A stretch of DNA of 64,000 nucleotides from Agrypnia vestita (Eukaryota; Arthropoda; Insecta; Trichoptera; Phryganeidae). The stretch spans positions 48,031 to 112,030 of the forward strand of contig JADDOH010000175.1 in NCBI GenBank assembly GCA_016648135.1. Reading direction: 5' to 3'. Positions 45,454 through 56,480 of the stretch are shown piece by piece; positions within the stretch are counted from its first letter, which is position 1, and every line of letters begins with the position of its first letter. Position numbers and translations under genes: made by a program. Under the pieces are notes generated by a model. The model saw only the letters and a program-made list of their open reading frames with translations, made no database searches and was not told the origin of the DNA.

Positions 45454-45690
45454 TGGTGCCGGACCAGGAGCTATACTAAATTATTATTAAATGTATCAAG
45501 GCCGCGATGCCCTACTATCTACCTGGATCATCACAGTGCTTACCGTGACCAGGAGAACGATTTATATTGAAATACAATAAAATGCTTTATAATATTAATT
45601 GAACATCATTTCGACATTAAATACAGTCTGCTCGATTTGATTAGGACCCTCTATCTATCAGGATCATTACAGTGGTGCCGGTGACCAGAC
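45454..45690 (+). other. PBS with two upstream PBS-like duplications
   Basis: TGGTGCCGG-ACCAGGAG (45454), a CTTACCGTGACCAGGAG variant (about 45539) and TGGTGCCGGTGACCAGA (45673). The last follows GATCATTACA and is the best primer binding site. The first type is also present in the 3' LTR (about 53699), so part of this region was duplicated into the LTR. Confidence 0.55.
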
Positions 45691-48600
45691 AGGAGCGTAT
45701 TCGTTGGACTCATTTGCATAGTAATAAAATCATTTTGGTTTAGTTAATATTATAAATGAAAGAAAATATTTGATTATAAAAGCGGTTTTATTTAAACAAT
45801 CGCGGACCACGGTCCGTGACATCAAAGAAAAAAGATTGAGCATTTATGTGAACCACGTACTGAGATTTGTAGACAAACGTGATACTAGGTATTAGAAATT
45901 TCTTTAGGTTGTTTGTCATATAGACAGTTGGCATTTTTATTATTTAATATTTTGTGAACGAAAATTATTGTAGTAATTTTGGTCCTTGTGATATATTAGT
46001 TCGATTTTGGAATGCCTGTTTCTTTGTAAAAGTATTGCTCCATTTTATAGAATATGTGATTTATTTCATATCTCATTCATTTTATGTGGTTTGAATTCAA
46101 ATGATTCACATTTGAAAAATATTTTAATAATTGTTTGAATGCGATCTCACAAGTAAGCCACCGTCACAATCTAAAAAAGACCATCGGAATTTGCGGATCG
46201 CAGTATAACAAATATGTAGTTAGGATTCAAACGATTCACGTTTGAAAGGTTTTAATTATTGCATTTGTTTTCTCGCAAGTATACCACTGTCACGGCCTAG
46301 ACCATCGGGATTTGCGAATCGCAGTGTAACAGATATGTAGTTGAGATTCAAACGATTCACATTTGAATGGTTTTAATTATTGCGTTTGTGTTTGTGTTTC
46401 GCAAATATACCACCGAACACGGCCAAAGCCGCCGGGTTTGCGAGCGCTGCGTGTTAGAAAGACCGGCGACGGTTTCCCTATATAACGCGAGCGGACACGT
46501 TTCGGCCCAAGCGTGGAAGATGCGGCAGAGACCCAAGACGTTTGAGCATTTAGCGTTTGATAAGTTTGACTATCGCGGTCGGGCGTATATGAACAGACTG
46601 TTTGCTTCGCGGATATGGACAGGTCGCGCCCGAAGAAATGCAAAGAAATATAGACTTGGAATGCGGGCAGATCACCGCGACAGATTTCAGCGCGCGCCAC
46701 GGAGGGTTTATGATAGCTTAAAATTCGGTTTTAATTTAATTTCTTATATTAATATAAACTAATAATTAACCAACGCTAGATAAAATCTGTTCAGTGGCAA
46801 ATATTTTCGCTTACGAGTTATGCAATAGTAATTAATAATAATAGCAGAAAAATATAAAAGTAAAAATAAATATAAAAAACCGGATAACAATTTAGTAGAA
46901 AATATAAACACGAGAATATATGAATCTAAAAGAAAAGAAGATATAAAACCGAAAACTTTTAGTATACGGGGTACACAAGAATTATATTAAACGGATTTTG
47001 CCATGTGAACATTTGATATATATTTTATTTTATAAAAAAAATTATAAATCCGATGTTTTATAATATTTACTTTTCTCTTTCGGTTATGTACAATTATGAT
47101 ACAAATGCGAAAAATATTTTAATAATTATGCGTCTGGTTTCATAATTAAAAATTAATATAAATTAATCTTAATTAAATTAAGGTTAATGTAAATTAAATA
47201 AATCCACACTTGTTATATATTTGTCTTATGGATATTAAAAAGGGTTTCTATATTTGAAAAAAAAAAAAGATCTTTAAATTCAGCTAAATTTTTACAGATA
47301 ATAATTACACAAAAAATTAATTGATTATAGTATTCTTACAAATCTACTTATATTATTTGATAACTTTCACGTGCATGTTTCGGAAATACGTGTATATTTG
47401 ATGATTGTGCAATTTGGTTTGATCTAAAATTATTTTCATTTGAATTACAAGAATAAAATTGCTTCCATTTTTATTTACAAGACGGCCTGGCATATGAATT
47501 AAAATTGTCATACTACCGCCATCTAGCGGAAATTAGAAAAAGTTTTGAGCCTTCGCTAAGGATTAGTCTATAAGAAAAGGCAATAGATGTGGCGTTTCAC
47601 TTAAGTGCAATATGTTTGATTTAAAATTATTTTATATCTTGAATTCCAAAGGAAATTTACGTTCATTTTTTCTTATAAAATCGGCCCATATATGAAACTG
47701 TCAAATATATTTTAGAAATATACGTTACTGACACCTGACGGAAAACTTAGGAAACATTTTGAGTCTTCGCTAGGGATTAATTAGTCTAACGAAAACAGGA
47801 GGGCGCAATATATATTCTCTTAGTAACAAATAATTAAAATTGGACTTGTTTTTTTTTATATATATTCCTTTGTTTCGCTTCATTGCAACGTTAATTGAAA
47901 TTGTATTATCTTCATTAATAAATATTATATTACAATATACGTTGATATAGCTTATTTATAGGCAGAGTAGAAATAAACATCTCACTACTTCAAATTTCGT
48001 ACGTATCTATATAAGGGTTGTTTTAGTTTTAGGCGCAATCTTCTTGGAAATAATACAAAAGTAAATCCGGAATTAACGATATGTGAGTTTCTTCAAGTTT
48101 TGAGAAATCGTAACGCTGTGATTGATAAAGCATTTATTGTTTTTACTATACATTGGGTGTATGTAGAAATCCTTTTGAATAGTGATAAAATAAAATAAAA
48201 ATGAAATTTTTCAGGAGAGCTTTTGAATTCTTCTGGAACATTTTGAAAAAAAAAAAGTTTTGAAAATAGATTTTTAGTAGATTAAATAGTAGTAGCATAA
48301 CGAAATCATTAGCTTCATCCACCTTCATGCGTCGTCGTGGCATTACTTTTAGATTGAGGTAGAAAGGTTGGACGTTTGGATCTTGAATAGATTCCAGTCG
48401 TATAGCAAACCGAATTATACGTTAGGAATTCTTGATTCAGTTACACACATACATCTTCTGTGGATATCAGTGTTGGTGATGACTACTACAGCTAGTACAG
48501 ATATTAGGGTTTACCTCTTCTGATTTGTAACAGTGTACTTCGTTAAACATGTTCGCGTTGTTAAAGGAAAACTTTAAAATTTTATAATGTTGAATATACT

Positions 48601-48840
48601 TGAGATTCTTTCATCAGCGGGGGGAAATATGGGGATGAATACATATAAGTAGAAGTTGTTTTAGGTTTTCAATAAGTTTTGGGAGGAACGATATTACAGT
48701 TATACGGAGGAGTCGCGCCTGATTATTTGACAAACGCTTAACAATTTGGGGGAAGACAGGTTAGTAAGGAATAGTTATGGGAAACTTTTCTTGACATCTG
48801 GATCCACTTCTTCTACAAACATGCGTCGTCTTTAGATATC
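45691..48840 (+). other. Internal region of the LTR element, left half
   Basis: About 3.1 kb of AT-rich sequence without recognisable gag or pol. It contains three tandem units at 46085-46460 and a 131-codon open frame at 46367-46762 that starts within the third unit. That open frame is basic and Arg-rich in its middle but matches no family I know. It may be a decayed coding region or chance. Confidence 0.5.
46085..46460. repeat. Three tandem units of about 120-130 bp
   Basis: Each unit begins near GATTCAAACGATTCAC (46094, 46224, 46345) and contains CGGGATTTGCGAATCGCAG or a variant. Divergence between units is moderate. Confidence 0.8.
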
Positions 48841-48899
48841 ACTCTTGAGGGTTGGCTGGAAAGTTAATTGAGACGGATAATAGTTATATATACTTTTAC

Positions 48900-49870
48900 G
48901 TTCTACAATTATCGACGAGGTTGTTCCTACCCTTTTCTTCCACTTCTTCTTCTTCGTCTTCTTGTTATTCGTATATGCTATCGGTTATATATATATTTTC
49001 TTTCCCCCATTTATGTATACTGACATCAACAGCGTCTTCTTCTTCTTCGGTACGAAGGTTTTTTTTTTATTGGTTATGTTCACTCTAGTCTTCTTCTTCT
49101 TTGAATACGTACCGTTTATGCTTTACTTTTCAAATACCTTCTCTTCTATAAATAGCAATTATTACAATACTTTGCAACTACTTTTTCGTCTTATGGTATA
49201 TCTTTCGACTGCTTCTCTACTTTCTTCTTCTTCTTCTTTTTCTATTACTACATTCATTTCGTCTTCTTCCATTTATCTTATACTTTTCGACTGTTTTTCT
49301 ACGTCTTTTCTTAGTCTTCTCTTCTTCTTTACCTTTTCTTCTTCTTCTTCTTTTCCTTTTACTACATTCTTTTCTTCTTCTTCTTCTTTTCTTCTTCTTT
49401 CTTCTCTCTTCTTTCTTCTTCTTCTTTTTCCTATTCTCTTATTTCTTCTTTACTATTCGCTTCTCCACTTTCTTCTTCTTCTTTTTTTCTATAACTACAT
49501 TCATTTCGTCTTCTTCCGTTTATCTTATACTTATCAACTGTTTTACTTCGTCTTCTCTTCATCTTCTTCTTCTTCTTTTCCTATAACTACATTCATGTGT
49601 CGTCTTCTTCTGTTTATCTTATAATTTTAGACTCTTTTTCTACGTCTTTTCTTCATCTTCTTTTGTTCTTTACCTACTACTACATTCGCGTCTTCTTCTA
49701 ATTTTATAACTTTCGACTTCTTCTTCTTCGTCTTTATCTATTACTACACTCGTTTGTGAATTTTCTTCTTTATCTTATGCCTTTCAATGGATTCATTTTC
49801 TTCTTCTTCTGTTGTCATCCAGTACTTTTGCGGCTTCTTCTTCTTCTTCTTCATCATATTACACCAACAA
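48900..49870. repeat. TTC-rich (GAA on the other strand) low-complexity tract
   Basis: Almost 1 kb of CTT/TTC repeats interrupted by repeated phrases like TACTACATTCATTTCGTCTTC (shortened here by variants). The long Ser/Phe/Leu-rich open frames (48962-49624 and others) arise from this composition and are not genes. Confidence 0.85.
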
Positions 49871-50813
49871 TAAATTATGGCAGTCAGTACAGTATACGTG
49901 GAATATTGAGGACAATTGGCTGTTTCTACATAGGAGGACATGTATTGCGCATATGAATAGAGTTCATAGCTCAGATGGGGTACAAGAGTTAATTTTGTCG
50001 CGGTTTGCAATCATAGTAGGAATATGCGGTTGACTATTCACTCGGTTAAAACGGGACGAAACGAGTTAGAAATAGAAGAGGGTGTATAGTTTGGGGGAAG
50101 GGTTTGCTCTTTATATTAGAAAGCTGGTTGTTAAGTTTATATGAATAGATTGTACATTAATTCGTAGGTTAACATAATTCTGGAACTTCAGATTTATCGT
50201 AGCTCGCATTTCATAGGAGAAATATACAGTTAATATTTACTCGGTTGAGTTGGTTTGTATAGCTTGAAGGGGATGTGGGGAGTGTTCGTGGGAGTATATT
50301 CTGGGGGAAGGGAGGTATATGCTGGGGAAAGTAGTATAGAGTTGCGAGGTGGTGAACACTAGGAGTGTACCATTGTAAGGGAAGCAAGGAGGATAACAAA
50401 GTGGGGGAAGGGCGTTCCTTTTAAGTGTTGATAACAGGATGGAGCTTGAGTGGTTAGCAGACACAATGATGAGATTACTGAGGCATTCAATCGATTATGA
50501 AGAATCGAACCTTTTCAGTCAATTGAATAAATTAGATACAGTCCCTTTTGCTTTCAAATATTATATTTATATTAGTTGTACACTTTTCATTTGAATGACA
50601 GGCAGATGGTTTACAGTAGCTTAAATACGCAAAGAAGGTTCCATTGAAAGAGAATTCGACCCTAATAGAAATATAGTACGCGGAGAAAGGAAAGAACAAC
50701 GATTAATTTTCCAAGGAATTTTAGAAACTCTTGATAAGTATCACGAAATATACTATCCTATTGGGTTATTTAGCAGATAGGCTTGGTCTGATAGATCATT
50801 CCTCTCTCTAAAT
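49871..50813 (+). other. Internal region before the polypurine tract
   Basis: Noncoding. TGGGGGAAG motifs recur near 48747, 50092, 50302 and 50402, resembling the polypurine tract next to the 3' LTR. Two short antisense open frames (50211-50464) have no recognisable domains. Confidence 0.5.
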
Positions 50814-50823
50814 AAGGGGGAAG
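50814..50823 (+). promoter_or_regulatory. Polypurine tract of the LTR element
   Basis: AAGGGGGAAG, followed by one C and then the TG of the 3' LTR. It is the expected plus-strand primer site. Confidence 0.75.
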
Positions 50824-50824
50824 C

Positions 50825-53792
50825 TGTGATGGTCGACATAGAGATAGATTTAATAAATTTAGAAAATCTTAAAATAATAATATTCAAAAAAGCCAAGTAT
50901 GGACATCAAAAATATATTTCTTCTGTTTGGAATCGTTTAAAAGTAAAAGCCTGATATATTTCTTCTTAAGATTCTATGTATTACAAGAGGCTAACAAAAT
51001 ATTGAATATTCAGCTATACAAGTAATATTTCTTAGATCTTTATTATACCATAGATATAATTCTGTGTTAAATTAATATCGTTTGCCAATCCTAATAGACT
51101 CGACCTTGTGAGTAGGTGCGAACGAGCCTTTATTATTTATGAATAGGAACAGCAAGTCTCGCGTGTAGCGGGTGCTTTACCATTATTTTAACGAAACGGA
51201 CCAATCACAGGCGCGCTTTGCCTTCGACGGGTTGAGCCGGAGGCGACCGTCCTGTGACTGAATCCGGCCAATGGCGAGCGCCGGCGGTGAGGTCATCGGC
51301 ATAGGATGAGTCACTGCACTAGCGTGGATTTCAGAGGTATGGTGAAATCATTACTATAAAAGGAGCGAACACGATATACTCAGCCCCTTCAGTTCGAGAC
51401 CAGACTTGCGAGCGGGAGCGCTGCCCAACAGACTACCGACGGAGCCCTGAGTTCCAGAACATCATTTGCGGATGGAGTTGCTGCCCGGACGTATGGAGGA
51501 ATCTACCAATCATCAGTACCAGAGAGGATCATACCGCCACTGTGTAACAGCTAAGGAACATATTTATATTATCTATTACGGTTAATTATTTGCACTATCG
51601 AAATGTATTTATTTTGGGAATATTTGAGTTCGGAATAATTGTGTAATTAAATATCACGATTGCTTGTGTGATATTGGTTCAAATCGTACGAGAATTCCTT
51701 CCAAACGGATGTATTTTTATGCAAAGCGAATTTCATACCGTTTATGCTGAAAATTGAATACACGGAGTTCTATATGAATTACTTAGTAGCATTATAATAA
51801 TTACTGTATTGCGTAGGTATTGCGCAATCATTACACTCGGTCTACAACTAACTCTTTATGAATCGAGTACCTCGGTATATTCAGCTTAATAAGTGGCTTC
51901 AGAATGACGAGTAAAGGACAGAATGGGGAGATCTAACTAAAGATTGGGGATATCTGGTTTGTGTTAGCCTAGCTGGCTGAGGGGTGGATGATTGCCGGCA
52001 CTTGGGCGTGGAACCCGCACAAGCCCCTGCAGGGCCCCTTAAAGGCGGGGTCCTCCTTGTTGCTCGGGGTCGTCAATAAACCGACCACCTAACCTCATCT
52101 GGCGCAAACTACTTAAACCAACAAAAAGGTTCCCTTTGTCTTTGGAAGGATTTCCATGCTTGAATGCTGTAAAACCTTGATAGAAAACGTTAACTTCTAT
52201 TTCGTCCTCTGTAAGAAAGACAGGGCCAGAATAAATATAAAAATCATTCACTCATATGGAATAGCTGGGATATTGTAAATATGTTACTAACACTCTAACA
52301 TTTGTCCAAAGTAAACACCCATCATCAGAAACTCGTACCAAAAGAGTACGTACATCTCAATCATAAGCCTAAAAGAGAGGCGTCACAGGATCACATCTCG
52401 TAAAGAAGAGATAGAGTCTCGGGATGCAGTAAGTTCCGGAGGAACAAGGGGGGCCGTTTAGTCACTTAGGAAGTCGGCCACCGGGTTTAGGCGGGCGCGG
52501 AGCCTCAACCCCTCTCAGCAGAGATGCTGAGGGTTTAAAAAACCAAAATTTAGCATTCAAAGAAACTATTATTTCATATAAACTCACGGGCTGTTGTAGA
52601 ATCCTTTCGAACAAACCATCCCCGAGACCTTATCTACTTATTTATAAAGAAGTTTCGTTTCAAAAATGTCTTATTTCGTAGATAGCAAATATATGTATTA
52701 TTTTCCCCAGGAATTAATATGAACAGGTTCATACACGTCTAAGACGACACCATTCAAGGTAAGAATATGTTAATATAAAGTGTTTAAAATTATTAGTTTC
52801 AGTGTTATTTAATATGTGAATTTCTCCTCTTTATGCCGTTCGATTGATTTTATTGGGTTGTTTCCAAACGGAAATGTTTTATTTCTAATACACGAATTCT
52901 TCTGGTGAACGTATTTTATTGTAACATAAATGTATAGATTATTAGGTTCGTTAGATGATTTTATTACGTAATATTATGCAATTGTTTCCACACTGCTCCT
53001 ATAAAAGAATTTGAAGTTATTACGATACACAACGGGGTCCTTCATCCATTAGACGAATCATGTGCCAATTCAACGACGTATAGTATAGGTTACAAATAGT
53101 ATAGATTACATTTAATCGAGATTTAATCGCACTTATTATTACTAGAAAGGGTTTGAGTGTCGGTCCCAGATTCCATTAAGAGGCGGAAATAGTTCATAAT
53201 CATAGCCCGACTGTAATAGGCATTTTTGTCGCGTAAGAGGTAGCACTTTTAGAAATATAACTGTGTTTTATGTTTCGTCCCTGACGGACAGGATGGTATA
53301 GCTGTGGTTATTTAGGTAATACATTTAGTAAATGCGAAGGGCATTAGGTATTTTCAATATAGTATGCGAACCCAAGATGTTAGTTAATATTTTTAGTTAA
53401 TATTGCATTCAAAAGCGCAATTTTCACAGAATAATTATTTCCAGTTAATAATATATATTTTAGTTAAATGTATAGTTAGCACAGGCAGAGTATTAATATT
53501 GTATAGAATACTTTATTTTTAATATTTCATAGAAGAATATAATTTATCTCACGATCATTATGTAGTTACAACGCAATTTGCAGTCGTTATGCAGAGCGTC
53601 GCGCGCTCACATATAAGAAAAATGTTTTATTTAATATTGAGATTTATATTATATTATTCTTCGCCTTATACGTTTGGACCACCCCCTCATACATCACTCT
53701 GGTGCCGGACCAAGAGATACATCGGATTTCTACATTTAACAAAACCACACTTTTTGATAAGGAAGGACCCACTATCTAGCTGGATCATTACA
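50825..53792 (+). repeat. 3' LTR, about 3.0 kb
   Basis: Aligns with 42164-45671 from the first TG to the final GATCATTACA. A stretch of about 567 bp (52511-53080 against 44161-44740) is identical apart from one base in a T run, whereas both flanks differ by many substitutions and by tandem-copy number. An 18-base segment near 51037 is absent from the 5' LTR. Confidence 0.8.
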
Positions 53793-53860
53793 AGTGTTGG
53801 TCCTAATAGTAGTGTAGTGTTGATCCTGTAGTGTAGTGTTGGTCCTGTAGTGTAGTGTTG
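53793..53860. repeat. Short tandem repeat of about 21 bp
   Basis: Three to four units of TGTAGTGTAGTGTTGGTCC type between the 3' LTR end and the hammerhead-like motif. It may derive from that element's 5' side. Confidence 0.75.
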
Positions 53861-53985
53861 GTCTTGACGAAGAGACGGATACGTCTCGAAACCGGTAGAC
53901 CTAAAATCTGGTAGTGATTTATACTAATTTAACTAACACTCTGTTACAATGTCTAACCACAAAGTTAATGCTTAAAATATTAATA
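53850..53985 (+). mobile_element. Penelope-like terminal fragment (family A), copy 3
   Basis: Shares GAAACCGGTAGAC and, further on, GTCTAACCACAAAGTTAA with the 21.06-21.18 kb copy (there GTCCAACCACGAAGTTAA). It includes a hammerhead-like motif at 53860-53901. No protein part remains. Confidence 0.65.
53860..53901 (+). ncRNA. Hammerhead-ribozyme-like motif with compensatory stem changes
   Basis: Order: GGTC, TTGACGA, A, GAGAC, GGATAC, GTCTC, GAA, ACCGGT, A, GACC. Stem I (GGTC/GACC) and stem II (GAGAC/GTCTC) both differ from the 20535-20574 copy yet still pair fully. The first core base is T instead of C, which would normally stop cleavage. Confidence 0.65.
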
Positions 53986-54990
53986 ATATTAATAATATCA
54001 TCACAAAAACTTCCAGGCTTGAGTAACTGGACTGGACTGGATTGGAGTAACTTATTAGCGACCTTCGCATTCCTTGCCTTCAATAATGCATTTTCGTTTT
54101 TCCATAGCCAGCTTCAAAAATAAGTTATGTTGTTATGTTTTAAGAAACGAGCTATACAATTAGTGTAAGTTAGAATGTACTTACAAGGTGGCAAATGTGT
54201 AAAACTCGAACGCGGATACGGCGATCTACCATCTATATTATGATTGCTTCAAAAATGCAGTTTTGATATTGCCTGTTTTAAAAAATAAAGAAATCGTAAT
54301 GAAAAATATATACATATTATACAAAAATATCTATATTATAATTGCTCAACGATGTATTCAGTGTGCAACAATTCCATTATTAGTTTCAAAAAATAACGAA
54401 ACCGTATGAAAAGCAGGAATGGGCGATAGGCGATCGCAGACACTAACGGCCGCATTGTAGCTAGCACAGCCGCCCGCAGGACCTAGCAGCAAGCAATCGG
54501 CGGTAGTCGATTGCTTGATGCAGAGATAAAAGCATAAAGAACCGGTGTGATCCTATGCCACAAAATGAACTAACGTAATTTTTTATAAACAGTCTGGTTC
54601 CACGGCTGGTTCCAATGCATTTAACTTGTTTAAAAAAATTACCACTAGCTTGTAAATTTTGAAACAGTTAAGAAAAGGGCAAACGAAATACTTTTAAAAT
54701 ATATAATGCCTTAGTAAATAAGTCGCGCTTTGTTACAAAAAAAAATACGGTTTTACTTGAGAGACTGGGTTTTGAACGAAATTTTTAAAAATTAAAAAAT
54801 ATATATATTATTTTGCTAAAATAAATACCCCCAAATAGTAATGATGAACTAAACCCCTTCTTTAGGGGGGTTTAGTTCATCATTACTATTTATAATTTAA
54901 TACTCTGTGGGTACGGTAGAAAAATGTTACATGTAAATAAATATCGCAAAATATTCTTAAGACTAATAATACTATCGCTCTTATTATATT
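53986..54990. other. Unassigned DNA with one strong hairpin
   Basis: A GC-richer patch at 54420-54530 and a perfect hairpin at 54833-54891. No gene recognised. Confidence 0.45.
54833..54891. repeat. Perfect 25-bp hairpin, 9-nt loop
   Basis: Left arm 54833-54857 (AAATAGTAATGATGAACT...) pairs with 54867-54891. The arms end in CCCC/GGGG at the loop. Confidence 0.9.
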
Positions 54991-55570
54991 AATACTAGCT
55001 ATGCCCGCGCGGCTTCGCACGCGTAGATTTTTAGCACACTGTTTGGATCTTCATAGAACTTTCGCGAACCTTCTAGAACATTCTCCTTACAGAACTTTCA
55101 AGAAATTTATCTAATGTACAGGAACCTTCTAGACACACCGACACAGTCGGCGCGCCTATTTTGATACAATCTGAAGCATTTACGGCCTTCCTATAACAAA
55201 ACAATGTGCTAGAACATTTTCACCCCCACCAAACTCGCATATTTTCGATGTAACACCAAGGGCTATCCACCACCATAACCACCGGTGGGTGGTTGTGGCA
55301 GGTTGTGAAGAAAACTTGGCGGGTAGGGAAACACGGGTTTTTTTTATATATACCTATATATATTGACTAGCTCCAATCCATCAAAAATGACGGAACATTG
55401 GTTCGCGTCTTTTCTAAGCCCTAGTATATATTTATAGTATCTTTTTGACGCTTCACGGAGAGGCGACCGTAGCCACATGCGTGAAGCGGCCGGTTCGTTT
55501 ATTCTCCAGCCGTTTAATTTGTTAATAAGTTACGGAGACAGATAGACAGACGAACGGACGGACAGACAAC
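54991..55570 (+). repeat. Interspersed repeat with GCCCGCGCGGCTTCGC signature
   Basis: ACTAGCTATGCCCGCGCGGC near 55001 and the GGACAGACAACG-type run near 55560 resemble ends of common insect interspersed repeats. The segment is GC-richer than its flanks and noncoding. The family is not identified; this rests on general resemblance. Confidence 0.4.
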
Positions 55571-56160
55571 GAAATTTTTGTTTGATGTGCAGATAGAAAC
55601 GCGAATTGATTTTTTTTTGCTTTTTCTAACATATTGATCTCATCCTTTTTGCTACTCCTGACGTAGGTAATACAATTTATGCATGCACGTCCGTTTTTTT
55701 AAGTTTCCTACGCTTCCTCTTTAAATGTTTTTCGATTTGGTCGTCCCGGGCGCCAAGTCTTCGCTCCTATCTTCCATCCACGTTCTGCCCTTTCGTCAAA
55801 TACATTTGGGTATGTTACGACCCTTTTTTCTCCGTCGTATATCGTCTTTTGCATATTTGATCTCGGTTCATTATATTCGCTTCATTCTGCCTATAGCATT
55901 TCCAAGTTTTCTGCCTAGAGTAAAAATATTCAAATAGATTTGGTTTTTTGCATCGTTATTTATATCACGTATATTTATATTTATATATTTATATTTTACG
56001 TACGTTCTTTACATTGTAGACGCATAATGTGATTTTTCATCGCTTAGCTTAAGATTTAAAGAGTTTTAAATAAAATATCGACGTTCCTTACGTTAACTCG
56101 GACATGTACCAAAAATACATTTAAGAATTTATTGTACCAATACATAGAAAATAAAAATAT
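55571..56160. other. Unassigned AT-rich DNA
   Basis: Positions 56065-56125 recur as a variant at 56628-56690 (ATATCGACGTTCC.. and CTCGGACATGTACCAAAAA). No genes. Confidence 0.45.
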
Positions 56161-56164
56161 TCTC

Positions 56165-56290
56165 AGGTTTTCACGGCCGTCCGGAGTTTTCTGTGGGTAG
56201 TTTTCTAGTATATTCTCGCCTGAATATCTGACCTTTTTGGCCAACGTTTCGGATCGCATTGCAGGATCCATCATCAGGGCTGATACATGG
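56165..56290 (-). mobile_element. Hammerhead-bearing repeat (family B), minus copy
   Basis: Minus-strand order: CAGCC, CTGATGA, T, GGATC, loop, GATCC, GAAACGTTGGCC. The core CTGATGA is at 56271-56277 and GAAAC at 56246-56250. Stem I is GCC/GGC. The layout, including one extra base before stem II, equals that of family A although the sequence differs. Probably a second Penelope-like lineage. Confidence 0.6.
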
Positions 56291-56329
56291 TATTGCAAGC
56301 CAGTACTTAACGCAAACTAGGACACACCC

Positions 56330-56480
56330 TGATTTCGGTACGGTATTGTAAGCCAATAGTTAAACTTAACATCAACACATACTCATCACACCAGCCCTGA
56401 TGATGGACACTGCAATGGGATCCGAAACGTCGGCCAGAGAAGTCAGATATACACGACAGAGTATCCCAGAAAATTAAAAA
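56330..56480 (+). mobile_element. Hammerhead-bearing repeat (family B), plus copy
   Basis: CTGATGA at 56397-56403 and GAAACGTCGGCC from 56424. Stem I is again GCC/GGC. Stem II is weaker than in the minus copy. It is arranged head to head with 56165-56290, with about 40 bp between. Confidence 0.6.

Larger units (their letters stand above)
42164..45671 (+). repeat. 5' LTR, about 3.5 kb
   Basis: Holds a promoter region (42589-42720), two tandem copies of a unit of about 160 bp (42985-43325), duplicated sequence near 43900-44030, a hairpin near 44161-44183 and PBS-like duplications near its end. It is longer than the 3' LTR mainly because of these tandem copies. Confidence 0.8.
42164..53792 (+). 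mobile_element. Giant-LTR, coding-less LTR retrotransposon (LARD-like)
   Basis: Two long direct repeats start with the same TGTGATGGTCGACATAG (42164 and 50825) and end in GATCATTACA (45671 and 53792). Directly after the first repeat lies a PBS-like TGGTGCCGGTGACCAGA; directly before the second lies a polypurine tract AAGGGGGAAG. These positions are what an LTR retrotransposon requires. The LTRs are about 3.5 and 3.0 kb, far longer than typical insect LTRs. The 5.15-kb interior has no gag, protease, reverse transcriptase or integrase that I can read in any frame. It must rely on proteins of another element. No target duplication is visible (CAACT against AGTGT). Superfamily is unassigned. Confidence 0.8.

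Noticed and set aside
46367..46762. 131-codon open frame inside the LTR element
   Set aside because: Starts inside a tandem repeat unit, no Gag-like zinc knuckle or other domain; kept only as a note, not called as a gene.
48962..49624. 220-codon open frame, Ser/Phe/Leu-rich
   Set aside because: Produced by the TTC/CTT repeat tract; overlapping frames are also open and no domain is present.
45672..50824. Hidden gag/pol in the LTR element interior
   Set aside because: No protease, RT (YxDD), integrase or zinc-knuckle motif seen in any frame; interior treated as noncoding.
53788..53797. Target duplication after the 3' LTR
   Set aside because: The five bases after 53792 (AGTGT) do not match those before 42164 (CAACT); no duplication claimed.
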